Below are positions 42,001-54,000 of a stretch of DNA of 64,000 nucleotides, piece by piece (position 1 is the first letter of the stretch; every line of letters begins with the position of its first letter). The DNA is from Macrostomum hystrix (lineage: Eukaryota; Platyhelminthes; Macrostomidae), in contig CATNEN010000003.1 in NCBI GenBank assembly GCA_950097015.1, positions 3,223,001-3,287,000 of the forward strand, written 5' to 3'. The position numbers were made by a program, and so were the translations under genes. The notes beneath the pieces are model-generated. The model worked only from the letters and a program-made list of their open reading frames with translations, did no database searches and was not told where the DNA came from.

Positions 42001-45000
42001 TGAGAAAAGGGAAGAATCGGGAGAGTGAGAAAAATATAGAATCGGAGGGTGAGAAAGGGTAGAATCGGGAGAGTGAGAAAGGGTAGAATCGGGAGGGTGA
42101 GAAAGGGTAGAATCGGGAGGGTGAGAAAGGGTAGAATCGGGAGAGTGAGAAAAGTGTATAATCGGGAGGGTGAGAAAAGGGTAGAATCGGGAGGGTGAGA
42201 AAAGGGAAGAATCGGGAGGGTGAGAAAAGGGAAGAATCGGGAGGGTGAGAAAAGGGTAGAATCGGGAGAGTGAGAAAGGGTACAATCGGGAGGGTGAGAA
42301 AAGGGTAGAATCGGGAGAGTGAGAAAAGTGTAGAGTCACGAGGGTGAGAAAGGGTAGAATCAGGAGGGTGAGAAAGGGTAGAATCGGGAGAGTGAGAAAA
42401 GTGTATAATCGGGAGGGTGAGAAAAGGGTAGAATCGGGGGAGTGAGAAAGGGTAGAATCGGGAGAGTGAGAAAGGGTACAATCGGGAGGGTGAGAAAAGG
42501 GTAGAATCGGGAGGGTGAGAAAGGGTAGAATCGGGAGGGTGAGAAAAGGGTAGAATCGGGAGGGTGAGAGAAGGGTAGAATCGGGAGGGTGAGAGAAGGG
42601 TAGAATCAGAGGGTGAGAAAAGGGAAGAATCGGGAGATTGAGAAAAATATAGAATCGGAGGGTGAGAAAGGGTAGAATCGGGAGAGTGAGAAAGGGTAGA
42701 ATCGGGAGGGTGAGAAAGGGTAGAATCGGGAGGGTGAGAAAGGGTAGAGTCGGGAGGGTGAAAAAAGGGTAGAATCTGGAGGGTGAGAAAGGGTAGAATC
42801 GGGAGGGTGAGAAAAGGGTAGAATCGGGAGGGTGAGAGAAGGGTAGAATCAGAGGGTGAGAAAAGGGAAGAATCGGGAGAGTGAGAAAAATATAGAATCG
42901 GAGGGTGAGAAAGGGTAGAATCGGGAGAGTGAGAAAGGGTAGAATCGGGAGGGTGAGAAAGGGTAGAATCGGGAGGGTGAGAAAGGGTAGAATCGGGAGA
43001 GTGAGAAAGGGTAGAATCGGGAGGGTGAGAAAGGGTAGAATCGGGAGGGTGAGAAAGGGTAGAATCGGGAGAGTGAGAAAAGTGTAGAATCGGGAGGGTG
43101 AGAAAAGGGAAGAATCGGGAGGGTGAGAAAGGGGTAGAATCGGGAGGGTGAGAAAGGGTAGAATCGGGAGGGTGAGAAAGGGGTAGAATCGGGAGGGTGA
43201 GAAAGGGTAGAATCAGGAGGGTGAGAAAGGGTAGAATCGGGAGAGTGAGAGAAGTGTAGAATCGGGAGGGTGAGAAAAGGGAAGAATCGGGAGGGTGAGA
43301 AAGGGGTAGAATCGGGAGGGTGAGAAAGGGTAGAATTGGGAGGGTGAGAAAGGGGTAGAATCGGAGGGTGAGAAAGGGTAGTATTGGCAGAAGAAGCAGG
43401 TAGAATGGTCTAAATATGACAAAAGAATCCGGTTTAGTTTTGCATCATTTAAATCATGCCAGCATGAACGCAAAGGCATGAGCACGGATACTTCTAGGAG
43501 CAAAGATGAGGCACGCTTTGGCTTGAGTTTGAAGAGAATATAGTAAGTAATACACGGCCGTCTGAAAAGACGGACGGTCGGTCAGTTTGGAGTGGGGCGA
43601 GCAGAGGCAGCCTCAGACACGCATCCCCGATGTCAAATCCTGTCCCTCTTATGCTTCTTGCCTCTCCAACTCCTATGCAGGGTATATAAATCCCCAATGT
43701 TGGGACGGTGAACAGCTTGTTAGCCTGACTGACACTCGTGAAGTCGTGCTAGTTAAAACGTATATATAAATATATATGTAGTTATTAGGGTGTTTGTTAG
43801 ACCGATAAAATCTATAAGGTCATGCTTGGCTAGCTTTGGTTCCTTATTTCGTGGCAGAGTCGATTTTTTCGCAAATATTGTAGAAAACTTTTCAATATTC
43901 GAGCCGTAGGTGACACAAACTGACAGTTGTGATAGGTGTAGCTATACTTGAGGCGTAGACTGGGTTATTTATTGGATTGATGATTTCGAATGAAGTGAGA
44001 AATTATTCCTGATGGGAGCATAGAGCTTGGGATTTATAATCGAGAGGTCAGGAGTTCGAAAACCAGGTGAAATTGGTTCCAGTTCCAAAGTACCCCGAGC
44101 TCGATTCCGCGGCGACGCCGCATTCATTTGGGGCGCAGCCGCGGAGAGAAGGCTTTGGAGGGCTTGTCGTGCAACTTACTTTTAACTTTTAAGGCACAGT
44201 GAGAGTGTACACTGCCTGACTGTGTGAGTATGTGCTCAGGAGTTTACGGAATGCCTCCTCGAAAATCTGCGTGTTTACTGTGCCCACAACCCTCCTGGAA
44301 ATATTATATTATTGTCAGCGATTGCACCTTACAAATCTGGCTTGTGATCTCCAGTACCAAGTCAAGTGAGTGCGCAGGTAGTTATATAGTCCTACCTATT
44401 CACGGGCACAATTGATTTATTTTCATGAGGGCTAATTAAAAAATAGAAGAATTCAAAACTTTACTTTCACCTCAACTATTAAACGAAATCTTCTTTCGAT
44501 TTCCCTTTTAATTTCGTCATTGAGCTGAGAAGGAAATTGAGACTGAGCTTTCAGCCTCGGAAACGGAAGTCTCCAAATTTTGAGTAGAGAGACGTAGAGA
44601 GAGAGAGAGAGGAGAGAGAGCGAGGCAGTTCTGCTGGCAAGGCTAGGATAAATAGCCGAGGGGTTCTCACAGCAGGAGATCTGCAATCTCAGACATTTCA
44701 GTTGGAAGGAAGCTGCAGAGATGAGGGGTCTGGATTGAGTAGGAGAAAAAGCTTGAATCCCCTTGGCAATACTCAGCGCTGAGGATAAGAAAAATGTAGT
44801 TAAGGTTAGAAAGAAGGGCATCGGACCTTCCCGTGCCTAGCTCGTTACAACGTGCCTTAAAAGTTTAGATCCATTGCTCAATGTTCCTACAAATCTATAA
44901 AAAGTTTAGTTTAGCAGTAGTTAAGAGTACTGTCTTAAAGTCCTATTATACAATTGAAACTGAAGTAAAAAAGCAACTGACTTCATAAAAAATCTAAGTA

Positions 45001-48000
45001 GTCCCACACCTTACTCACCATAGCAAACCCCACCCCGCCAAGCCAAACCCACTCCGCAGAACCAACCACACTCCGCCGAGCCAACGCCACTCCGCCGAGC
45101 CAACCCCACTCCGCCGAGCCAACCCCACTCCGCCGAGCCAACCCACTCCGCAGAACCAACCAAACTCCGCCGGGCCAACCCCACTCCGCCGAGCCAACCC
45201 CACTCCGCCGAGCCAACCCCACTCCGCAGAACCAACCACACTTCGCCGGGCCAACTCCACTCCGCTGCATCCACCTCACTCCCAAACTAATCAAAAAGGC
45301 GAAAAACTCACCGGACACTGCGGCAATCGATCCGACAATAAATCCTGGCCCACCCTTCGGCACAATGTCGCCGTAGCCCACAGTGGTCAGGGTGACAATG
45401 CTCCACCAGAATGCGTGCGGGATATCGCTGAAGGTGTCCACCTGCTTGTACTCTGCCATGTACACCATTGAGCTGAACAGAAACATTCCGTTCATCAGCA
45501 AGAAGCCCAGCAGAACCAGCTCCGGTATGGACTTCTTCACCGTCAGCATCAGCACTCGAAGACCGCGACTGATTTTGCTGATTTTGAAGACGCGCAAAAT
45601 TCTCAACGCCTGCGACATTGACAGGACGTTGAGCCACCACAGGCTGACTACGGGCGGCTCTCCAGCTTCAGCGGCCTCCGCCCACCGCTGCAACTCGTCA
45701 GCGTCTGGCCTATAATAGTAGAAGAAGAACAAAGACACGTAGATCCAGTAGGAGCCCAAGATGATGATGTCCATGATGGAGATTGGCGACTTCAAAAACT
45801 TGGTCTTGTCCGGCGCCACCACTAGTTTGGTGAAGAACTCGAAGGTGAAGACAGCGTTCAGGGTGATGTCGACAATGACTAGGCCCTGCATCGGCTCGGT
45901 CTCGCAGTCCTTGCGCACCTTGGAGTTTGTTGATCGCAGCTGGTCACGGCAGATACCAGTTGTGCTATTGTTCCAGAGCACCTTGCTGCTGGGTGAACGG
46001 AATGCCAGGTGTGTCTGCAGACAGTAGCACATCACGCTGCAGATCATTAGCAGCAGCAGTAGCATGGCCCAGAGCTGGTTGGGGTGAGCAAATTAAAAGG
46101 AAGTGGCATTAAACTGACTGTACGAATACATACTTACATACTAAAGTCAAGGACCACTAGTAGTAGAAGGACGGGAAACTTCGTTTCTTAGAAAAATATT
46201 TGAAGGCTGGTTTCGCGAAAAAAAATACACTACAGAGATAGGAAATTTACATTCTTTTCACATTTAAATGGTTACAGAATGTTTTAAATTTTTGTACATG
46301 ACGATTTAATTGTCATACGGTTTTCTTTACTTATCACTGACAACGTTTTACAGTTTTTTATAGCTATTTATTCTTAATGAGTCAAACTTAAGACTTTTTA
46401 GTTGTAGTTTTTTGACTAGAATTTATAAGGATAACTCATGCATTTTCATTATTTAGCTAAATGAAGCTTGTAGATTTTGTAAAGTAGTTCATTTTTTAAA
46501 TAAAAAACTAAATTAATAAATAACAAATTAAGAATATAATAATAAAATAAAAATAGCTTTCTAATAAAGCTAGGAAGAAAAAGCAAATACTAATTAATTA
46601 ATTAATTATTACTTTATTGGTAGAGGAAAACCATATTTCAAGCTAATTTTACGTCTGTAGTTTATTAAATTTCAGACTTATGATAGGTTATTTAGTAAAT
46701 AAAACCTTATTTGAGGATCAAATTGTAATGTACAAAAATTCGTAACATTAGTCAAGTGTTATGAAGTGTCAAGTCCAATCAAAAACGGTCACCACTGTAC
46801 TAAATGTGAAGAAAAGATAATTTCCTATCTCCTCAGTGTATTTGTTTTTCACGAAAACATGCCTTCGTGAAAAAAAGCAATTTTTTTCTAAGAAAATTCC
46901 CCTCCTCCTTCTACTGTGTTGCTTGACTATAGTATGAGAATGAGAATATTAGCTTGCTAGCTGTTCAGTCCATGGACTGGGCAAGGAGTGGGCCCAGACC
47001 TACTAAATTTTTAATCCATACAATACTGGCACCCAGTGGCGGCGCAGGACCTCCAGCTGGGGGGGGGCGGTGGTTGGGTGGTCACCCCCCTGAGGTCTCA
47101 GGTGACCACCCCCATGCCCCATGGGGTGACCACACTTTTGAAAAAATATGGTAAAGTACCAATTTTTTTTAACTGGGTGGTCACCCCCTGAGGGTGGTGA
47201 GGGGTGGTCACCCGGGGGCAGCCCGCCCACCCGCCCCCCCTGCGCCGACACTGCTGGCACCCGTGTTTCTATCCAATCTTTCTCAATGAGATTCTGTGAT
47301 TCCATCTCTACCAAGCTAAATTCTCCAGAGTGGAATTCAAGGGGGTTAAAAAGCCAAAATGATAATCAATATAGTACAATTTGTCCGGGAAAAAAACAGC
47401 ACTAAAAGCCAAGAGTAATAATGATTTAACATCGATTGCTAATTCTTCTTTAGAACATTATCTTCTCCGAGAATCTATACCCCTGTGGTCGCTAGAAATA
47501 AATACTTTTTAGATTCCTCGAGCATTAGTGCATCGATCTTAGGCATTAGCTACAATTTATCCCAACAGAGTATAGTATAGATTTCGTTTGAGATGCTATC
47601 ACTTCATCCTTTCATTTAGCTAAATCAAGAACATTCGAAACATTTTAGTGCAGATATTTTTAACAAGATCAATATTTGTGAGATTTCTAGCGGAAAAATT
47701 CTTTTTATACTGTCCTTTTTTAAAAGTTCTCCGAATGAGGAGTTCGGCTTCAACAATGTCTTCAATTGTTGACTTTGTCCAGTCGGGTGTCTCCGTGAGA
47801 AAAAGAGGCCCCGGTTATTGAAAGTGCACTTGCTCACCCCATACAAATAATACACACTATTGGCTATGCTGGACTCTCATGAGGCCATGCCTGAAGCGTG
47901 AGGTTTAATTAACATCCTTCTATCTCACACAGCAGGGAGCAGGCGAGCTGATAGATGAGCAGGCCTCGCAGACTCTCCATCCCCTACTACTCACTCGCTC

Positions 48001-51000
48001 GAACTCAAAGCAACTTAAGAAGCTTTGAAAGTGCCAGCTCTGAATTTTAGATTTTCTCTTCTTTGCTCTCAACTTATCGATCGGGTCTTGGTGACTGCCG
48101 TATGAATTTTAGTTGAGCCAGACCATCTCACAATGTCTATGAGTTTGTATGCCGTCATTAGATCCGACTGCAAGCATCGAAACTGATTGAGTGAGCTTCA
48201 AGTACTCGCAATCCGGATTTCTAAGAATAGACTACAAGAGTTGGGAGATATCGGTGGTGCGACTGCAAGGTCAGGAGTTCGATTCTCAGCCCAGGGTGAC
48301 AAATTGAGTTCTTGAGCAAGAGTATTTCATTCCATTTAATTCTAGATTTTTATTTTTATGAAACAACGATTTTCGTCGGTGATTAACAAAGTACTTCAGC
48401 GAGTGTTTTTACCTGTAATCCATTTAATAAGATTCCTTTTTAATAAAAAACGTAGCTTATAGTATCACTAACGCAAAATAATTAGCTAACAATGTGCTTT
48501 AATTCTTTTAAGAGATGCCTCTCTTTAACTCCAGCATCGTGTTTCTCAAAGCCGTTGCGAATGCCAGTCAGATTTGAAGTAAGTGAACTGAAAAACACAG
48601 AAAATGAGTTTCTGCTAATCCAGCAACTGTACTCCAGAGAGTTCGGGACAAAAATACCCCTTTTAAGTCCCCAAAGTGAAACCTAATTGAAATTCTCCTT
48701 TAGTTTTTGTTTCTGCATTTAGTCAAGGAAGGAAAAAAGACGTCCCAAGCTGAAAACTGCGAATTTATAAAGGACTATTCTCAATTCAATAGCTGTTTTG
48801 AGCATATTTGTGTGTGTGTCTGTGTCTGAGCCGTTCTCAAACAAGAGAAGCCTAAATTGGCATGCACTGCCTTGCTTCAACAAGAAGACGGGTAAAAAGC
48901 ATGTCCGGGTGGATTCCCACAGCCAGTTTATCCCCGGATCGCGCTATAGTCTACCCATTCGGGCCCACTCAAGGGATTTAAGCCGACCAAGCATGAAATG
49001 CGGATTTGGAATATCTCAACAGCTTTGTCGATAGATGCAGAAAATTCATAACATATGCATACATAGATCAGATCCCAATTCCTCAGATCCCAATTCCTCT
49101 GATCCCGATTCCTCAGATCCCAATTCTTCAGATCCTAAGTCCTCAGATCCCAATTCCTCAGATCCCAATTCCTCAGATCCCAATTCCTCAGATCCCAATT
49201 CCTCAGATCCCAATTCCTCAGATCCCAATTCCTCAGATCCCAATTCCTCAGATCCCAATTCCTCAGATCCCAATTCCTCAGATCCCAATTCCTCAGATCC
49301 CAATTCCTCAGATCCCCATTCCTCAGATCCCAATTCCTCAGATCCCAATTCCTCAGATCCCAATTCCTCAGATCCCAATTCCTCAGATCCCAATTCCTCA
49401 GATCCCAATTCCTCACATCCCTATTCCTCAGATACAGTTCTCAAACATCCCAAATCATTTAATCTGAACTCTTCAGATCCCAATTCCTCAGATCCCAATT
49501 CCTCAGATCCCGATTCCTCAGATACAGTTCTCAAACATCCCAAATCATTTAATCTGAACTCTTCAGATCCCAATTCCTCAGATCCCAATTCCTCAGATCC
49601 CAATTCCTCAGATCCCAATTCCTCAGATCCCAATTCCTCAGATCCCAATTCCTCAGATCCCAATTCCTCAGTTCCCAATTCCTCAGATCCCAATTCCTCA
49701 GATCCCAATTCCTCAGATCCCAATTCCTCAGATCCCAATTCCTCAGATCCCAATTCCTCATATCCCAATTCCTCAGATCCCAATTCCTCATATCCCAATT
49801 CCTCAGATACCAATTCCTCAGATCCCGATTCCTCAGATCCCAATTCCTCAGATCCCAATTCCTCAGATCCCAATTCCTCAGATCCCAATTCCTCAGATCC
49901 CAATTCCTCAGATCCCAATTCCTCAGATCCCAATTCCTCAGATCCCAATTCCTCAGATCCCAATTCCTCAGATCCCAATTCCTCAGATCCCTATTCCTCA
50001 GATCCCAATTCCTCAGATCCCAATTCCTCAGATCCCAATTCCTCAGATCCCAATTCCTCAGATCCCAATTCCTCAGATCCCAATTCCTCAGATCCCAATT
50101 CCTCAGATCCCAATTCCTCAGATCCCAATTCCTCAGATCCCAATTCCTCAGATCCCGATTCCTCAGATCCCAATTCCTCAGATCCCAATTCCTCAGATCC
50201 CAATTCCTCATATCCCAATTCCTCAGATACCGATTCCTCAGATCCCGATTCCTCAGATCCCGATTCCTCAGATACAGTTCTCAAACATCCCAAATCATTT
50301 AATCTGAACTCTTCAGATCCCAATTCCTCAGATCCCAATTCCTCAGATCCCAATTCCTCAGATCCCAATTCCTCAGATCCCAATTCCTCAGATCCCAATT
50401 CCTCAGTTCCCAATTCCTTAGATCCCAATTCCTCAGATCCCAATTCCTCAGATCCCAATTCCTCAGATCCCAATTCCTTAGATCCCAATTCCTCAGATCC
50501 CAATTCCTCAGATCCCAATTCCTCAGTTCCCAATTCCTCAGATCCCAATTCCTCAGATCCCAATTCCTCAGATCCCAATTCCTCAGATCCCAATTCCTCA
50601 GATCCCAATTCCTCAGATCCCAATTCCTCATATCCCAATTCCTCAGATCCCAATTCCTCATATCCCAATTCCTCAGATACCAATTCCTCAGATCCCGATT
50701 CCTCAGATCCCAATTCCTCAGATCCCAATTCCTCAGATCCCAATTCCTCAGATCCCAATTCCTCAGATCCCAATTCCTCAGATCCCAATTCCTCAGATCC
50801 CAATTCCTCAGATCCCAATTCCTCAGATCCCAATTCCTCAGATCCCAATTCCTCAGATCCCTATTCCTCAGATCCCAATTCCTCAGATCCCAATTCCTCA
50901 GATCCCAATTCCTCAGATCCCAATTCCTCAGATCCCAATTCCTCAGATCCCAATTCCTCAGATCCCAATTCCTCAGATCCCAATTCCTCAGATCCCAATT

Positions 51001-54000
51001 CCTCAGATCCCAATTCCTCAGATCCCGATTCCTCAGATCCCAATTCCTCAGATCCCAATTCCTCAGATCCCAATTCCTCATATCCCAATTCCTCAGATAC
51101 CGATTCCTCAGATCCCGATTCCTCAGATCCCGATTCCTCAGATCCCAATTCCTCAGATCCCAATTCCTCAGATCCCAATTCCTCAGATCCCAATTCCTCA
51201 GATCCTAATTCCTCAGATCCTAATTCCTCAGATCCCAATTCCTCAGATCCCAATTCCTCAGATCCCTATTCCTCAGATCCTAATTCCTCAGATCCTAATT
51301 CCTCAGATCCCAATTCCTCAGATCCCAATTCCTCAGATCCTAATTCCTCAGATCCCTATTCCTCAGATCCCAATTCCTCAGATCCCGATTCCTCAGATAC
51401 AGTTCTCAAACATCCCAAATCATTTAATCTGAACTCTTGAGATCCCAATTCCTAAAAAATTCTTGCCTGATTTATAACGTCGATTCCTCTCATCCCAGTT
51501 TCTCTAAGTCGATCATTTCTTAGACAGAATTCTTCAAATCCCATATTATTCAGATTTTCATTACTGAAATGGTTGTTGATCTCTTTTTTATCTATTAAAA
51601 TAATTGAGTCCCTGATGTCATAAAAGTACCATAAACACTTGACACCGCATTAGTTAAGGAATCAGACAGAGAAAAACGCGGACCACACCCTTAAAATGAA
51701 CAACAAGCTCTTCACTTGCCAGACTCAAAGAACAACTGCAGATTCTGAAGCGAGGAAAAAACGCTGAGAAGAGCTGATAAGAACAGACTCAAGCATGCGA
51801 TTCTAGGGACAGGCAATACACGCTGTTTATGCCTGCTATGGCTTCTTTCTTAGTTTCAGGGATAATCAACAAAGAGTCCGTAGCAGGGGGGTCAGTAAAC
51901 TCCGCCCCGCGGGCCAGATTCGGCTCTCGAAGCTCCCAAATCCGGCCCGATGCCACTTCCGACACCTACAGTATCCTGTCTCATCTCTCCCGTGTCTCAT
52001 CTCTCCCGTGTATCATCTCTCCTGTGTATCATCTCTCCCGTGTCTCATCTCTCCCATGTCTCATCTCTCCTGTGTCTCATCTCTCTTGTGTCTCAATTCT
52101 CCCGTGTCTCATCTCTCCCGTGTCTCATCTCTCCTGTGTTTCATCTCTCCCGTGTCTCATCTCTCCTGTGTCTCATCTCTATTGTGTCTCATCTCTCCTG
52201 TGTCTCATCTCTCTTGTGTCTCATCTCTCCCGTGTCTCATCTCTCCCGTGTCTCATCTCTCCTGTGTCTCATCTCTCCCGTGTCTCATCTCTATTGTGTC
52301 TTATCTCTCTTGTGTCTTATCTCTCTTGTGTCTCATCTCTCCCGTGTCTCATCTCTCCCGTGTCTCATCTCTCCTGTGTCTCATCTCTCCCGTGTCTCAT
52401 CTCTCCTGTGTCTCATCTCTCTTGTGTCTTATCTCTCTTGTGTCTTATCTCTCTTGTGTCTCAATTCTCCCGTGTCTCATCTCTCCCGTGTCTTATCTCT
52501 CCCCTGTCTCATCTCTCCCGTGTCTCATCTCTCCGCTGTCTCATCTCTCCCGTGTCTCATCTCTCCCGTGTCTCATCTCTCCCGTGTCTCATCTCTCCCG
52601 TGTCTTATCTCTCCCCTGTCTCATCTCTCCGCTGTCTCATCTCTCCCGTGTCTCATCTCTCCCGTGTCTCATCTCTCCCGTGTTTCATCTCTCCCGTGTC
52701 TCATCTCTCCCGTGTCTCATCTCTCCCGTGTCTCATCTCTCCCGTGTTTCATCTCTCCCGTGTCTCATCTATCCCGTGTCTCAATTTTCCCGTGTCTCAT
52801 CTCCCCCTGTAATCTATTCTCTGTCTCATCTAACCGCTATCTCATATTTCTACAGCCAATGCGGCACGCAGTCGTATTTTAGGTTCTCTATTTGGCCCGC
52901 ACGCTAATAAGTTTGCCGACCCCTTGTCTATAGTGTCGAAAACACAGTATTATAGACGACTGAAGCTCTACAGACACAACTGACACGGACTTCTGCTGAT
53001 AAGGCTATAAGAATCCCAGGGAACTAATCCCCTCCTGAAATTTTATTTATAAAAAATCCCATCTTTGGCAAGCAATGCGACCTGACAGACAGGTGACAGA
53101 TTGGATACGGAGACTATGCTCAAACTGAGCAGGCGAGACTAGCAGAGGCGGATGAAGAAATATGCAGGAGACTTCTGGGTGGGATTATTTTATCGGCAAA
53201 ATCATATCTCTCTCAGTGACAAGTCTGAGATTTTTATCTAAAATCTATACTGGCTAGTACTCAACTAGCTTTGACGAGAACTCATTTTGAAGGTCTCGAC
53301 ACACCTACAAAACTCTCAGGGGAGATGCGCAATAAAGGTGAGAAAAGTTTGAGATGACTTTAGATCCTACCCTATTTACTTCGTAGACTACAAGATAAAA
53401 AAGTCTCGATCCTCAATTCTCATTAGTTTCTCATCCTAGATTCTAATCCTAGATTCTCATCCTAGATTCTCATCTCATCCTAGATTCTCATCCTAGATTC
53501 TCATCCTATATCCTCATCCTAAATTCTCATCCTAGATTCTCATCCTAGATTCTGATTCTAGATTCTCATCCTAGATTCTCATCCTAGATTCTCATCCTAT
53601 ATCCTCATCCTAAATTCTCATCCTAGATTCTCATCCTAGATTCTCATCCTAGATTCTCATCCTAGATTCTCATCCTAGATTCTCATCCTAGATTCTCATC
53701 CTAGATTCTCATCCAAGATTCTCATCCTAGATTCTCATCCTAGATTCTCATCCAAGATTCTCATCCTAGATCCTCATCCTAGATTCTCATCCTAGATTCT
53801 CATCCTAGATTCTCATCCAAGATTCTCATCCTAGATTCTCATCCTAGATTCTCATTCTAGATTCTCATCCTAGATTCTCATCCTAGATTCTCATCCTATA
53901 TCCTCATCCTAGATTCTCATCCTAGATTCTCATCCTAGATTCTCATCCTATATCCTCATCCTAGATTCTCATCCTAGATTCTCATCCTAGATTCTCATCC

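Noticed and set aside
41413-42481. Minus-strand frames rich in PFSHPPDSTL
   Set aside because: Read-through of the 24/25-bp satellite.
44453-44821. 122-codon minus-strand frame
   Set aside because: Ser/Leu-rich product of a GA microsatellite and its flanks, without any domain feature.
44983-45300. C-terminal extension of the Kv exon 2 frame (GSAEWGWLGG repeats)
   Set aside because: A good donor lies at 45311-45310, and the third exon restores S6. The extension is the 19-bp array.
46990-47315. Frames through the G/C-run MITE at 47034-47253
   Set aside because: The sequence is explained by a non-coding MITE with inverted ends and a target duplication.
49035-51440. 801-codon frame of SSDPN repeats
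   Set aside because: It is a 15-bp satellite whose unit lacks stops in several frames on both strands. The frame lies in a Kv intron and has no domain or splice logic.
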